DNA of 53,289 bases from Pseudomonadales bacterium (GTDB lineage: Bacteria > Pseudomonadota > Gammaproteobacteria > Pseudomonadales > Natronospirillaceae), in contig JALJPK010000015.1 in NCBI GenBank assembly GCA_022968985.1, positions 1 through 53,289 on the forward strand, written 5' to 3'. The position numbers and the translations under genes were made by a program. Under the pieces are notes generated by a model that worked only from the letters and a program-made list of their open reading frames with translations, was not told where the DNA came from and did no database searches. Shown here piece after piece: positions 20,814 through 31,072 of the stretch (its first letter is position 1; each line of letters opens with the position of its first letter).

Positions 20814-22535
20814 TTATTCTAAGGGTAATGTTATCCAAAATTGACTGCCTTTATCGATACCATCTGACTCAACACCAATTTCACCACCCATTGCATGAAT
20901 CAAACTTTTACAAGTCGCTAAACCTAAACCGTGTGAGCCACTTTCTTGTTCACGATTATGATCCGCTCTAAATAATCGATCAAATACCAACGCTTGATAT
21001 TCTTGTTTAATTCCTTGACCGCTGTCCATTACAGTAATTTTAATGTGATCACTGTTTAATTCAACGCTGATTTTAATTTGATCATTTGTTTTTGAATAGT
21101 TAAACGCATTTTTAATTAAATTATGCATCACTTGCATAAAACGTTCTTTATCTACATTAATCATTTTATCATTATCAAGGTACTCAACATTCCAACTTTT
21201 AACTTCAGCAATGGCTTGTGCTTCATATAATAAAAAAATATGTTTTAATAAATCGTTAATCGACTCTTGTGTTTTATGTAATTTAAGCTCACCAGATTCC
21301 GCTTTTGATATAATTAAAAAATCAGACACCAAAGCTTCTAAATGCTCCATCTCTTTGCTCATTGTATTAAAACGTTGTTTGGTGGGGTCCAACACTCCAT
21401 CCCCCATTGCTTCTAAGTATCCACCAATTACTTGTAATGGGGTTCTTAAATCGTGGGCTATATTGGCGGTCATTCGTTGTCGCTCTTTATACAACTGCTC
21501 TAATTTTATTTGGGTTTGTTTTAACTCGGTTACGTCGGTTAATAAAATACTATAACCCTGATGTTTGTTATCTGCCTGTGATATATCAGACACCCCAATA
21601 CGATAACAAAATTGTTTATTATTTTTAGTTGCCCAGATTTCCTGCTCGCTACTTTTGATTATATTGTCTATTTTAGTAATTTTCGTTACATCACGACCGA
21701 TACATTGATCAAAGTTAACCTTAAAAATAGACTGTGCAAAAGGATTAATATCTAATATTTTCTGATCTTTGTTTGTCACAATCACACCGGCTTGTAAATT
21801 TTGCACCACTTGATTAATAGCTAATGGCACAAGTTTAAATGCGCTGTATTTAAATAATGCAATGGCATAACAGATAAGCGAAGCCAAAATCAAAATAACA
21901 ATTTGATCCACTCTGGGAATAATAACCACTCCAAAAAAATCACTCATCATTCTAAACATTAAGGGTAAAAATCCACCCAATGCTAACCAATATGCTTGTT
22001 TTCTGTATATTTTTGGAGCGGTTCTTACATACCATAAATAAATAAATGTACTGCTTAATATAGTGGCATACATACCCGCTGCGTAAATAGCAAACCACCA
22101 ACCTTTATCGGTTCTTACCTCTAATACACCTGGTGGTAATGAAAAACCAGTCCAATACCAATTATGATAATGACTAGTCCAAACAACTAATGTAGTACTG
22201 ACTGCCCAGCCATATATCAAAACATTAAACCAAGTTTTTCTTAATATTTTATCTAATCGTGTATTTTGTAATGCTAATACCAATGCCAATACAGGCCCAA
22301 ATGTAGCGCCAATGTATTTGATCGATGTCCAAAATATTTTGCTTTCTATGGCCACAGACGCCATCTCCATAATACTCATAAACTCCCAGATAAAGAGCAT
22401 TAATGAATACCAAGCAAACGTACGAATGGCAGGATTACCTTTTATAGGAAATGCATAAAATGCAAAACCTAATGCGATCATAGCGGCAATAATAAAAGGT
22501 ATAATTAATGGATCAAAACTTAATAATAAATTCAT
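20814..22535 (-). CDS. 7TM-PAS sensor histidine kinase
   Basis: 573 residues. Seven hydrophobic helices in residues 1-225 match the N-terminal 7TM sensor module of some histidine kinases. A PAS domain follows (about 235-340: AGVIVTNKDQKILDINPFA). HisKA has the phospho-acceptor H box ANIAHDLRTPLQVIGGY. The ATPase domain has N box NLIKNAFNYS, G1 DSGQGIK, F box DRLFRA and G2 GSHGLGL. All catalytic motifs are intact. It begins one base after the stop of the cognate response regulator, so the two form a two-component system. The signal is unknown. Confidence 0.92.
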   Translation of the reverse strand: MNLLLSFDPLIIPFIIAAMIALGFAFYAFPIKGNPAIRTFAWYSLMLFIWEFMSIMEMASVAIESKIFWTSIKYIGATFGPVLALVLALQNTRLDKILRKTWFNVLIYGWAVSTTLVVWTSHYHNWYWTGFSLPPGVLEVRTDKGWWFAIYAAGMYATILSSTFIYLWYVRTAPKIYRKQAYWLALGGFLPLMFRMMSDFFGVVIIPRVDQIVILILASLICYAIALFKYSAFKLVPLAINQVVQNLQAGVIVTNKDQKILDINPFAQSIFKVNFDQCIGRDVTKITKIDNIIKSSEQEIWATKNNKQFCYRIGVSDISQADNKHQGYSILLTDVTELKQTQIKLEQLYKERQRMTANIAHDLRTPLQVIGGYLEAMGDGVLDPTKQRFNTMSKEMEHLEALVSDFLIISKAESGELKLHKTQESINDLLKHIFLLYEAQAIAEVKSWNVEYLDNDKMINVDKERFMQVMHNLIKNAFNYSKTNDQIKISVELNSDHIKITVMDSGQGIKQEYQALVFDRLFRADHNREQESGSHGLGLATCKSLIHAMGGEIGVESDGIDKGSQFWITLPLE

Positions 22536-22536
22536 C

Positions 22537-23244
22537 TTAAAGCGCCTTTAATCGATAACCCGTACCAAACACAGTTTCTATCACTTCGGTCACGCCATCA
22601 TAATTAAGTTTTTTTCTTAAATTATTCACATGCACCTTTAGTGACGATTCAGCAGTATTTAGCCCCATTTCATTTAACACATCCACTAGAAAAGCTTTTG
22701 TTAACACTCGTGTTTTATGCTCTAAAAATATTTTTAATAATTGAACTTCTGTGGGGGTTAGTGCTATTAATTTATTTGAAATATGAATTTGCAATAAATC
22801 TAAATCCATTTTAATTTCACCATGACTTAATTCATTTACATTTTGTACAGGTGTTTGCTGTCGTCGAAACACAGCTTGAATACGAGCGTGTAATTCTTTT
22901 AAACGAATGGGTTTATTCACATAGTCATCTGCACCTAACTCAAAAGCCTTAATAGTATCGCTTTCATCTTCTTTAGCAGTAATAACAATAACTGGTGTTT
23001 GATGTTGCACTCGAAGTCGTTTTAAAAATTCAAAACCATCCATTCTAGGCATCATAAGATCTAACAAAATAATATCAGGCTGCGATTGTTTGATACTGGC
23101 TAGACCTAATATACCATCACCTGCGGTTTGTACTGAAAATCCTTGTTCTCTAAAATAATCATTAATTAACTCTCGCATGGTCAATTTATCTTCAATTACT
23201 AAAATTTTTTTCAAAGTACTTGCCCACTTAATATTAATGGACAC
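22537..23244 (-). CDS. OmpR-family response regulator
   Basis: 235 residues. The receiver domain (LVIEDK acidic pair, phospho-acceptor Asp in DIILLDLMMPRMDG, VITAKE Thr and YVNKPIRLKEL Lys) is followed by a winged-helix trans_reg_C domain (LTPTEVQLLKIFLEH...VHVNNLRKKL...VFGTGYRL). Start at GTG 23244 is favoured by an AAGG site six bases upstream. A TTG giving MKKILVIEDK is the alternative. Partner of the kinase that follows. The LtaS-like gene lies 37 bases upstream on the same strand. Confidence 0.93.
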   Translation of the reverse strand: MSINIKWASTLKKILVIEDKLTMRELINDYFREQGFSVQTAGDGILGLASIKQSQPDIILLDLMMPRMDGFEFLKRLRVQHQTPVIVITAKEDESDTIKAFELGADDYVNKPIRLKELHARIQAVFRRQQTPVQNVNELSHGEIKMDLDLLQIHISNKLIALTPTEVQLLKIFLEHKTRVLTKAFLVDVLNEMGLNTAESSLKVHVNNLRKKLNYDGVTEVIETVFGTGYRLKAL

Positions 23245-23281
23245 ATCATACCTTGATTTGGTAAATTTTTGGTAAAGAGAA

Positions 23282-24922
23282 TTAAATGCCTTGTTTCATC
23301 AAATAATTATACTTTTTTAACATCTGCTCATCACTAATCTTACAAACATTTATCTCACAGTATTCTCCCTGTGTGGCTTTGTTTAAAATGGCAGGCAATA
23401 AATCGTAAAAGGTATCAGCGTCTATTTGCACAAGTTTAGAATCAATCCAAACCCAACCCGGCACTACAAAACTACCGTGTGTATATCCGTATTTTTTAAC
23501 TGATTTAATGCCTTCTAATTTGGGTAAATGATCACTAAATACTAAAACAATACTATCAGGATCCAATACCATTAAATCTTGAATATAATAATACAATGAA
23601 CGTGTTCGATAATAGTTTTGATTGATGGCATCAAGTGTCATAGCAGACACTTTAAAACCATTACTGACTTCAATTATTTTTTCATGTTCAATAGCCACTG
23701 GATGTGGGTAATGACCATATATTGGTACCATAAAATTTAATATTGATTCATTATTTTCAATTTTTTGTTTGATATATTTTAAATTATCTTCATAAAAACG
23801 TTTGTCTGTCATATGTTGATGATCATCTTGTTTAGTGATTAAATAAGTTTCATCATCATAACTTAAATATCTAGACGGATAATGTTGTTCATCAAACCCT
23901 AAGCTTTTATACGCTAATCGTTTATTAAAAAATGTAGGTTTAAATCCATTTGAAGTAATGCTTGTATACCCTTTTTCAGAAAACATATGAGGCAAACAAT
24001 CCATTTTTTTACCCAATAACATATTAAATTCTATGGAATTTAAGCGTTTAAGGTTTTTAGTTGCGCATAAAATTTCAAACTCAGCATTGGCAGTTCCACC
24101 TCCAAATACAGGGGTTGTATAATATTGAGTATACTCATCGGTCATATCACTCCATTTTTTGTACACCGGATGAATATTATATTCCAAACTGGTTAATTCT
24201 CTTGCATCAACAAAACTCTCAAATAAAATAATATGAACATTTTTATTAAAAGCATCAGGCAACAGACTTGCTTGTATACGCTCAATATCATCTTCATTTA
24301 ATTTGTTACGAGCAATGAGTTGTTTGGCATGTAAATAATAAGTAGCGAAATAATAGCCATTTTGTTGCACTGTTTTTTTATCTTCAAAACCTACATTAGA
24401 TCCACCTAAACGTTTGTATAGCTGCACATAACTGTCTGGGTAATTATGCGATAAAAAGGCAGGAAATAGAAAACCTAACAACAAAAATAATGATAACCAA
24501 GATCTTGTGCGAAAGTGAGTATTTAAATAAACCAATAAAATAACAACGAACACAAACAACATCATAACAATGGTTTGCATCCAGCTTAATACACCTATTA
24601 ATTCATAGAATTGTGAAAAATCGGTTATTTTAAACACCCGTTCAAAATTCGCATAAAACAAATTAAAAAATACATAAGGAATAATGGCAATACAATAACT
24701 CAACCAAAACCTAAATTTTGAACTTTTAAAATTAAAATACAATACATAGAATAAACTCAAAAATATCCATATTTCCACTTTAAAAAATCTATCCGACAAA
24801 GCAATACCAATAGTTATTTGAAATACTCTTAAAATTATCCAAGTTAAAATAACAATCGACAAAAACTGTTTTAAGACACGTAACAACATGAAGGTATATT
24901 TTTTAAAATTTAGTTTGTTCAT
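23282..24922 (-). CDS. LtaS-like sulfatase-fold membrane transferase
   Basis: 546 residues. Five TM helices (about 10-175) precede a periplasmic alkaline-phosphatase/sulfatase fold: HIILFESFVDAREL holds the metal-binding Glu, the GGGTANAEFE motif holds the nucleophile Thr, then IYGHYPHPV and VLVFSDHLPKLEG hold metal ligands. This is the LtaS/OpgB type that transfers phosphoglycerol or phosphoethanolamine to glycans or lipids. The acceptor is unknown; osmoregulated glucans are a guess. Directly upstream of the two-component pair, suggesting envelope-stress co-regulation. Confidence 0.87.
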   Translation of the reverse strand: MNKLNFKKYTFMLLRVLKQFLSIVILTWIILRVFQITIGIALSDRFFKVEIWIFLSLFYVLYFNFKSSKFRFWLSYCIAIIPYVFFNLFYANFERVFKITDFSQFYELIGVLSWMQTIVMMLFVFVVILLVYLNTHFRTRSWLSLFLLLGFLFPAFLSHNYPDSYVQLYKRLGGSNVGFEDKKTVQQNGYYFATYYLHAKQLIARNKLNEDDIERIQASLLPDAFNKNVHIILFESFVDARELTSLEYNIHPVYKKWSDMTDEYTQYYTTPVFGGGTANAEFEILCATKNLKRLNSIEFNMLLGKKMDCLPHMFSEKGYTSITSNGFKPTFFNKRLAYKSLGFDEQHYPSRYLSYDDETYLITKQDDHQHMTDKRFYEDNLKYIKQKIENNESILNFMVPIYGHYPHPVAIEHEKIIEVSNGFKVSAMTLDAINQNYYRTRSLYYYIQDLMVLDPDSIVLVFSDHLPKLEGIKSVKKYGYTHGSFVVPGWVWIDSKLVQIDADTFYDLLPAILNKATQGEYCEINVCKISDEQMLKKYNYLMKQGI

Positions 24923-25017
24923 ATAAATTTAATCAAAGAAGGGAGGTTTAAAAAAGCAATCCATTGCTTTAGGAGGATTTTTTAACTACACATCGGTATC
25001 TAAATATAATTATTCAT

Positions 25018-25692
25018 TCAAATATAAATAGTAGGGTCTTTTACACCAGCAGCAGTAAAACCTTGTTTACGTAAAACGCAGCTATCACAAACACCACAAG
25101 CTTTACCATGGTCATCGGCTTGATAACATGAAATAGTTTGTGCGTAGTCAACACCTAAGTCTAACCCTTTTTGGATAATCTGTGCTTTAGTTAAATCAAT
25201 TAACGGAGTTAATATCGAAAGCTTTTTACCTTCCACACCCGCTTTTGTTGCTAAATTTGCCAACAGTTCAAATGCTTGAATAAACTCAGGACGACAATCT
25301 GGGTATCCTGAATAATCTACCGCATTCACTCCAATGAATATTGCATCAGCTTCCAATACTTCTGCCCAGCCTAATGCTACTGATAAAAATACAGTATTAC
25401 GAGCGGGTACATAAGTTACTGGAATTTCATCACTGTCTGGCTCGTAATCAGGTACATCAATGTCATCGGTTAATGCCGAACCACCTATTAAACGTAAGTT
25501 TAGAGGCACTATTTTATGTTCTACACCACTTTGTTTAGCAATTTTTGCTGATGCTATTAACTCACTACTATGGCGTTGACCATAATCAAAACTCATAGCA
25601 TGACATTCATAACCTTGCTGTTGTGCCATTGCTAATACAGTAACAGAATCTAATCCACCAGAAAGCAATACTACTGCTTTTTTATTCGCCAT
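25018..25692 (-). CDS. queC: 7-cyano-7-deazaguanine synthase
   Basis: 224 residues, full length. It makes preQ0 from 7-carboxy-7-deazaguanine in queuosine biosynthesis, using ATP and ammonia. Visible: PP-loop SGGLDSVT (residues 11-18), [42 protein letters not shown] and the zinc site C...[14 protein letters not shown]. The start overlaps the end of cpoB by 11 bases, tying it to the tol-pal operon as in many gammaproteobacteria. Confidence 0.97.
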   Translation of the reverse strand: MANKKAVVLLSGGLDSVTVLAMAQQQGYECHAMSFDYGQRHSSELIASAKIAKQSGVEHKIVPLNLRLIGGSALTDDIDVPDYEPDSDEIPVTYVPARNTVFLSVALGWAEVLEADAIFIGVNAVDYSGYPDCRPEFIQAFELLANLATKAGVEGKKLSILTPLIDLTKAQIIQKGLDLGVDYAQTISCYQADDHGKACGVCDSCVLRKQGFTAAGVKDPTIYI

Positions 25693-26446
25693 TTAAACCA
25701 TCCAGTCTTAATTGTGCTTGTTTTGCTGTTGGGTCGTGTGCAAACTCTTTTACTACACGCACTAAATATTTTTTCGCTAAAACGATGTTGTTTTTTTGTA
25801 CCGATATATCTGCCATTTCAATTAAACTTGATGCCGCTTTTGGATTTTTTGGAAAGTTTTGCTGAGTTTGAAAAAACATTGAATTGGCTTTTTTGGTATT
25901 ATTTAATTTCAAATACACTTTTCCAAGCCAATACATCGCATTTGGCATACGCTGGGAATTTGGAAACTGCTCTATAAATAATTCAAATTCTTTTTTTGCA
26001 TTTTTATAATCTTGTTTTTGTAAAAAAGCAATCGCTTGTGCGTATTGTTCAGAACCTTTTTGTTTGATCACTAAAGCGGCTGTTGATGTAGCTGATCCTT
26101 GCGCTGAAGTGATATTTGAAATTGGTGTTATTGCAGCATTTTCTAGCTCTTTTTCTAAACTAGCAATTTTTAACGTCAGCTGTGCAATTCGTTTATCCAT
26201 TTCTAGATAACGCTTTTTATGCTGAGATTCGATACGGTTTAATTGATAAGCTTGCTCATCAACTGTTCCACTTAATATCGACACTTCATTTAATAAATCT
26301 GTGACGTTATACAGAAGTTCATTGAGGATTTCTTGTTGAGGGTTTTTATTGGTTTGTACTGTTACTTCTTCAATATTGGCAGCACAAACAAAAGTGCTGC
26401 TTAATAAAGCAGCACTAAATAAAAAACTCGTTTTGAATATTTTCAT
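25682..26446 (-). CDS. cpoB: Cell division coordinator CpoB (YbgF)
   Basis: 254 residues. Signal peptide ([12 protein letters not shown]), a coiled-coil (about 50-95, trimerisation region), then three TPR motifs ([52 protein letters not shown]). It coordinates outer-membrane constriction with peptidoglycan synthesis through TolA and PBP1B. Its place after pal and overlap with queC fit the family context. Confidence 0.93.
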   Translation of the reverse strand: MKIFKTSFLFSAALLSSTFVCAANIEEVTVQTNKNPQQEILNELLYNVTDLLNEVSILSGTVDEQAYQLNRIESQHKKRYLEMDKRIAQLTLKIASLEKELENAAITPISNITSAQGSATSTAALVIKQKGSEQYAQAIAFLQKQDYKNAKKEFELFIEQFPNSQRMPNAMYWLGKVYLKLNNTKKANSMFFQTQQNFPKNPKAASSLIEMADISVQKNNIVLAKKYLVRVVKEFAHDPTAKQAQLRLDGLNGE

Positions 26447-26548
26447 AGACTCGACCAGTTTATTAGAACTTCAAACAGATTGCTTAAAGTTTTATAAATT
26501 TTTAAATTACTTAACAACCTAAATTACGTAAGAATCTTTGAAGTACGA

Positions 26549-26580
26549 GGCAAAAACTTTGCCTTTACTACTGTAAAGGC
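26549..26580 (-). terminator. Twin hairpins between pal and cpoB
   Basis: gcctttac / gtaaaggc (26561-26580), followed on the minus strand by a second hairpin ggcaaa / tttgcc with an internal T run. Possible partial terminator or processing site in the operon. Confidence 0.45.
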
Positions 26581-26620
26581 TATGTTTTTAACGAAGTAAT
26601 TCGATGATTATTGCGTGATT

Positions 26621-27193
26621 TTATTGGTATATAACTTCTACACGACGGTTTTTAGCATGTGCCGCGTTAGTTTGACCAAAATCAGCAGGAGACTCTTCAC
26701 CCATAGCGATGATAGAGATCTGAGCTTTGTTAACACCTTGCAAACGTAAGTAAGCAGCTACTGCATTGGCACGACGCTCTGATAAACCTAAGTTATATTC
26801 AGGAGTACCACGTTCATCAGCATGACCTTCTAAAACAACTTGTTGATCCATGTTCAAATTTAAGTATTCAGCATGTAAATCTAAAGAGTCACGTGCTTCA
26901 GCTGTTACAGCAGATTGATCAAACTTGAAATAGACAGTCATGTTATCTGCAATCGCATCCATTAACATTTTAGCTTTCTGTTCAGCTTTCATTTTTGCTT
27001 CAGCTGCTTCATCTACTACAGGAAGCACTAACGGATCCATTTTTACTTCTTCTATATCTAAATCTGTATTTGTTGTATCGTTATTATTACCTGTAGATGA
27101 AGTATTATCTGCTTTAACAGCAGGTCCGCCACATGAAGATAATGCTACAACAGCTGTTAATGCGATTGCTTTGATAAGTAATGATTTGCTCAT
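26621..27193 (-). CDS. pal: Peptidoglycan-associated lipoprotein Pal
   Basis: 190 residues. Lipobox LSSC at the end of the signal, an acidic low-complexity linker (about 25-80), then an OmpA-like domain: VYFKFDQSAV, VLEGHADERGTPEYNLGLSERRA with the Asp and Arg that bind diaminopimelate. It anchors the outer membrane to the wall and binds TolB. A 130-base gap to tolB may contain its own promoter. Confidence 0.97.
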   Translation of the reverse strand: MSKSLLIKAIALTAVVALSSCGGPAVKADNTSSTGNNNDTTNTDLDIEEVKMDPLVLPVVDEAAEAKMKAEQKAKMLMDAIADNMTVYFKFDQSAVTAEARDSLDLHAEYLNLNMDQQVVLEGHADERGTPEYNLGLSERRANAVAAYLRLQGVNKAQISIIAMGEESPADFGQTNAAHAKNRRVEVIYQ

Positions 27194-27323
27194 TTTAAAT
27201 TCCCGTAAAGTAAGTAGTGAGAACTCTTTGAAAAGAATACATCGAAAAAGTTCTTATTTTTATTGTTAATCTTTGCCAAAGTACAGGTTTAAAGTCTTTA
27301 TTTCAAGCACTTTGGCATTTCGT

Positions 27324-28625
27324 TTAATTATTATATGGAGACCAGCTTGGTTCACGAATATCATGTGCGTCTACTGGCATCGATTTTGTGATTTTTCCAT
27401 CCATTGATACCCATGATAGAACACTTTTCCCATTTTTTTTAGTTGCATAAATTAAATTAGAGGCATTAGGTGCAATACTTGGTGATTCATCAAATTCAGT
27501 CGACGATATAATACGCATTTTGCCTGTCTCCATATCTAATGCAGCAATCGAATACACGTCATTTTGTAGACTTACTGTCACCACATAACGCCCATCGGCT
27601 GAATAACTAGGTTTGGCATTATATTTACCATCAAACGTTAAACGCACAACTCGGCCATTTGAAACGTCGGCTTCATAAACTTGTGCTGAGCCACCACGAT
27701 CAGATGTGAATACGATTTTTTTACCATCTGGTGACCAGCTTGGTTCGGTATCAATTGCTCGATTTCTAGTTAAACGACGCACATCACTTGTTACCAAATC
27801 TTTAATATAGATTTCGTAATTGCCATCTTTTGTTGATTGAAATGCTATGTATCTGCCATCTGGTGAAAATGCTGGGGCAGAATTGGTTGCATTTTTATAA
27901 TCAGCAATCACAAAGTGTTCACCGGTTGCTAACCTTTGACTAAGTACTACCCAATTACCATTTTTCACGGTTGCGTATGCAATATATTTTAAATCGTGTG
28001 ACCACGTGATAGAAATAATAGGTGCCGTGTCTTGGTACACAACATGAACATTTTCACCATTTGCATCCATTATATGAATTTTTTGTAATGTATCATTCCC
28101 TACAATTTCACGGGTTACGAAGGCAATTTTGGTTTGAAATATACCTTTAACTCCAGTGATATGTTCATAAATTCGATCTGATAACTCATTACCGGCTTTT
28201 CTTAGGGAGTATTCATCCGTTGTTGTTTCTACAAACTCTTCGAACATTTTCTTAGAAGTATCAACATTAAATGCTGATATTGAAATACGCACTTCACCAG
28301 GTTTTGCTGAATTTACAACAACATCACCTAATATTAAAAAGTTTTGTTTTAATAATGACCAATTTCGAAAATATATATCCGCTTCCGACCTAGGTTGACT
28401 CATCATATTAGCTGGATCAAGTGCTAAAAACTCACCGGATTGATTTAGATTTAATCGAATTAATTCATCTATATTTAAAGCTAAGGTTAGTGGTGCGCTT
28501 TGTTCAAACGGCACAATTGAAATTTTTGCCGCTCCGGCCTTGCCTTCGGTTACTAGAATATCAATAGCCCAAATTGACGGTGACATTATTGTCGCTACCA
28601 ACAGTATTAAAAATTTAATGTTCAT
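27324..28625 (-). CDS. tolB: Tol-Pal translocation protein TolB
   Basis: 433 residues. Signal peptide (FLILLVATIMSPSIWA), N-terminal TolB_N domain (SAPLTLALNIDELIRLNL...), then a six-bladed beta-propeller of PD40 repeats (SPDGRYIAFQSTKDGNYEIY, SWSPDGKKIVFTSDRGG and others). Periplasmic partner of TolA and Pal. Its ATG overlaps the tolA stop as ATGA. Confidence 0.97.
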   Translation of the reverse strand: MNIKFLILLVATIMSPSIWAIDILVTEGKAGAAKISIVPFEQSAPLTLALNIDELIRLNLNQSGEFLALDPANMMSQPRSEADIYFRNWSLLKQNFLILGDVVVNSAKPGEVRISISAFNVDTSKKMFEEFVETTTDEYSLRKAGNELSDRIYEHITGVKGIFQTKIAFVTREIVGNDTLQKIHIMDANGENVHVVYQDTAPIISITWSHDLKYIAYATVKNGNWVVLSQRLATGEHFVIADYKNATNSAPAFSPDGRYIAFQSTKDGNYEIYIKDLVTSDVRRLTRNRAIDTEPSWSPDGKKIVFTSDRGGSAQVYEADVSNGRVVRLTFDGKYNAKPSYSADGRYVVTVSLQNDVYSIAALDMETGKMRIISSTEFDESPSIAPNASNLIYATKKNGKSVLSWVSMDGKITKSMPVDAHDIREPSWSPYNN

Positions 28626-29530
28626 AGGTTTCCTCTAAATGTAATATTTAATGTTCTAAAGTTTTCTTCAAATATAATGAGATCTTCTGGCACTTTATAA
28701 TTGCTTGTACTTCTAACTGCATTTAATAGTGATTGATCAAAAGCTTTATCACCATTTGATCTAATAATTTTGACATCCTCAACTTCACCAGTACCCGCCA
28801 ACTTTATTCTAACTTCTGCTTCGTATGGTCTAGATGCTTGTAGTTTATTCCAATTGGATTCAACTTCTGCCTTAATTACCGCACCAAAAGTAGCAACAAT
28901 ATTCATCTGCTCTTGTCTTCTTGCAACAAGCTCTTTTTGTCGTTCAGTTAATGCGTCATAGGCAGCTTGCTGGTCCGATTCTCTCTGAAGTTCTTCTTCT
29001 AATATTTTTTGACCTTGTATTAATTCATCATTAATTTGTGCAGACTCATCATTTAATTCGGCCCATTCACGTGCTTCTTGTTCTTCTTTTAGTTTTTTTA
29101 GATTCTCTAAACGTTGTTTTTCCTGTTCTAATTTTTTCTTTTTTTCATCTTCAAGCTTTTTTAGATCAGCGTCTTTACGTTTTTGATCCGATATTTTTTT
29201 TGCTTTGTCTCTTTTCTTTTGATCTTCTATTTTTTTCTTATCGTCTTTTGGTTTAACTGGATCTGGTTTTTTTTCAATTGGTTTTTTAGGTTCCGATTTT
29301 TTTTCGTCTGTTTTTTTAGATTCAGGTTTATTCGGTGATACAGGAGGCTTAAAATCCATCAAATTAATAGCTGTATATTCGGGTATTTTGAATTTTTCAG
29401 GCTCTTTTTTAAATTCGACCACTCCAAAAAGCAGTGATCCAAATATTATTATATGCCCAAGCACTACTATAGATACAGCTAAACCGTATTCATCTAAAAA
29501 TGCTTTTAATGATTGTTTAGAAGCTAACAT
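28622..29530 (-). CDS. tolA: TolA, energy transducer of the Tol-Pal system
   Basis: 302 residues. One TM helix near the N-terminus (about 16-36), a long Lys/Glu/Asp-rich helical domain (about 60-200) and a C-terminal TonB-like domain (EVRIKLAGTGEVEDVKIIRSNG...). It couples TolQR and the proton motive force to TolB-Pal at the septum. A one-base TAATG overlap with tolR. Confidence 0.95.
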   Translation of the reverse strand: MLASKQSLKAFLDEYGLAVSIVVLGHIIIFGSLLFGVVEFKKEPEKFKIPEYTAINLMDFKPPVSPNKPESKKTDEKKSEPKKPIEKKPDPVKPKDDKKKIEDQKKRDKAKKISDQKRKDADLKKLEDEKKKKLEQEKQRLENLKKLKEEQEAREWAELNDESAQINDELIQGQKILEEELQRESDQQAAYDALTERQKELVARRQEQMNIVATFGAVIKAEVESNWNKLQASRPYEAEVRIKLAGTGEVEDVKIIRSNGDKAFDQSLLNAVRSTSNYKVPEDLIIFEENFRTLNITFRGNL

Positions 29531-29952
29531 TATTGCGCTGGAGCCTCTGTTTCCAAACCAACGGAAACTGCACCGGCTGCTTTAAGCACTCCTATCAGCT
29601 CCATTACTAAACCATAATTAATTGATTCATCAGCTCGTATCAGCACTAATATATCAGGGTTTTGTGTAATGATTTTTGTAATATGCACCCCAATAAGATC
29701 CAAATCTTCTTTAAATGGCTCTTTACCTGGTCTTTGAATTGAGTATTCATTTTGTGCATTAATCTGCACAGTCACATGTTCTGAAATATCACTAATTGGC
29801 AAAGCCTCACTTGTTAGGTCTGGCAAATCAATTTTTTCACCCTGTGGAATCATTGGTGAAGTTACCATAAAAATAATCAACAATACCAACATGACATCAA
29901 TATATGGCACAACATTAATCTGTGCCATAGGTTTACGTTTTGTTCGACTCAT
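29530..29952 (-). CDS. tolR: TolR, ExbD-like component
   Basis: 140 residues. Single TM with the proton-path aspartate (PYIDVMLVLLIIFMVTSP), then a periplasmic ExbD domain. With TolQ it forms the proton-driven motor. Eight bases separate it from tolQ. Confidence 0.96.
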   Translation of the reverse strand: MSRTKRKPMAQINVVPYIDVMLVLLIIFMVTSPMIPQGEKIDLPDLTSEALPISDISEHVTVQINAQNEYSIQRPGKEPFKEDLDLIGVHITKIITQNPDILVLIRADESINYGLVMELIGVLKAAGAVSVGLETEAPAQ

Positions 29953-29960
29953 AATTAAAC

Positions 29961-30629
29961 CTAACTTTCTTTCTTTTGTGGTTTTGCAATATGAATTTGA
30001 CGATGCAATATAGAAGTAAACTCTTCAGCAAATGTTTCGTAAGATCCTATTAAACTCTCAGCTTGTGAAGCAAAACGGTTATAAGCCACAACTGCTGGAA
30101 TCGCTGCAAACAAACCCATCGCAGTGGCTGAAAGAGCCTCTGAAATACCAGGAGCAACCGCAGATAATGAAAGTTGAGAGGCGTCAGACAAACCTTGGAA
30201 CGAATTCATGATTCCCCAAACCGTACCCAATAAACCGATATATGGCGTAATTGAACCCGCGGTTGCTAGAAATGATAAATGTTTGTCTAGTTTGTCGGCT
30301 TCTTTTTTAGCCACAACTCGCATCGCGCGATGTGTGCCAACCATAATAGATTCTGGATCCACACCAATTTGCTGGCGTAAACGTGTAAATTCTTTAAAGC
30401 CACTTCTAAAAATAGCTTCTGCGCCCCCTTCAGGGTCAGGATCGTTATACACTTGTTTATATAATTGGGTTAAATCCATACCAGACCAAAAACGCTCTTC
30501 GAATAAAAATAACGCTTTATTAGCGGTTCGTATTTTTCTAACACGCTCAATAATAATGACCCATGTAAAAACCGAAGCTAATACTAAGATAGCCATGACC
30601 GCTAAGACTACAATTGACATTTCTTCCAC
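29961..30629 (-). CDS. tolQ: TolQ, MotA/ExbB-like component
   Basis: 222 residues. Three TM helices (about 6-28, 125-147, 165-190). MotA_ExbB signature: LSFLATAGSITPYIGLLGTVWGIMNSF and SEALSATAMGLFAAIPAVVAYN. Inner-membrane motor subunit. Confidence 0.97.
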   Translation of the reverse strand: MEEMSIVVLAVMAILVLASVFTWVIIIERVRKIRTANKALFLFEERFWSGMDLTQLYKQVYNDPDPEGGAEAIFRSGFKEFTRLRQQIGVDPESIMVGTHRAMRVVAKKEADKLDKHLSFLATAGSITPYIGLLGTVWGIMNSFQGLSDASQLSLSAVAPGISEALSATAMGLFAAIPAVVAYNRFASQAESLIGSYETFAEEFTSILHRQIHIAKPQKKES

Positions 30630-30664
30630 GAACTTTCCCCCACTGATTAAATATTAATCGATTC

Positions 30665-31072
30665 TTATTCGACCATTTTTGATTTTAAATTGGTTTTTAA
30701 TGCCTCTGACATACGACACAATTTACCAGAACTAGTTGCAATTGACGCAATTTTTATTTCACCCGAAACCAATAGCTGTCCATTTCGAGTAATCACTTGC
30801 TGCATTATTACAGAAGATGATGTCAATTTTTGAATTATTACACTGACATCTATTAAATCATCCATTTTTGCCGAGGCTTTAAAGTTTAATGTCAAACTCG
30901 CCACCACTAAAATAAACCCTTCTTTTTCTGCAGCTGTATGCTCATAACCGTATTTTCGCATAAAATCGGAACGAGCACGCTCCATAAATTTTAAATAATT
31001 GGCGTGATACACAATTCCACCACAATCAGTGTCTTCTATATACACTCGCATTGATTGACTGTATTCACTCAT
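30665..31072 (-). CDS. ybgC: YbgC-type acyl-CoA thioesterase
   Basis: 135 residues, hotdog fold. Catalytic motif YIEDTDCGGIVYHANYLKFMERARSDF includes the Asp of the DxDxxG-x-VY(H)xNY pattern. First gene of the tol-pal operon in most gammaproteobacteria. Its ATG overlaps the stop of the chimeric micro-ORF upstream (ATGA), so it is coupled to ruvB through it. Confidence 0.95.
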   Translation of the reverse strand: MSEYSQSMRVYIEDTDCGGIVYHANYLKFMERARSDFMRKYGYEHTAAEKEGFILVVASLTLNFKASAKMDDLIDVSVIIQKLTSSSVIMQQVITRNGQLLVSGEIKIASIATSSGKLCRMSEALKTNLKSKMVE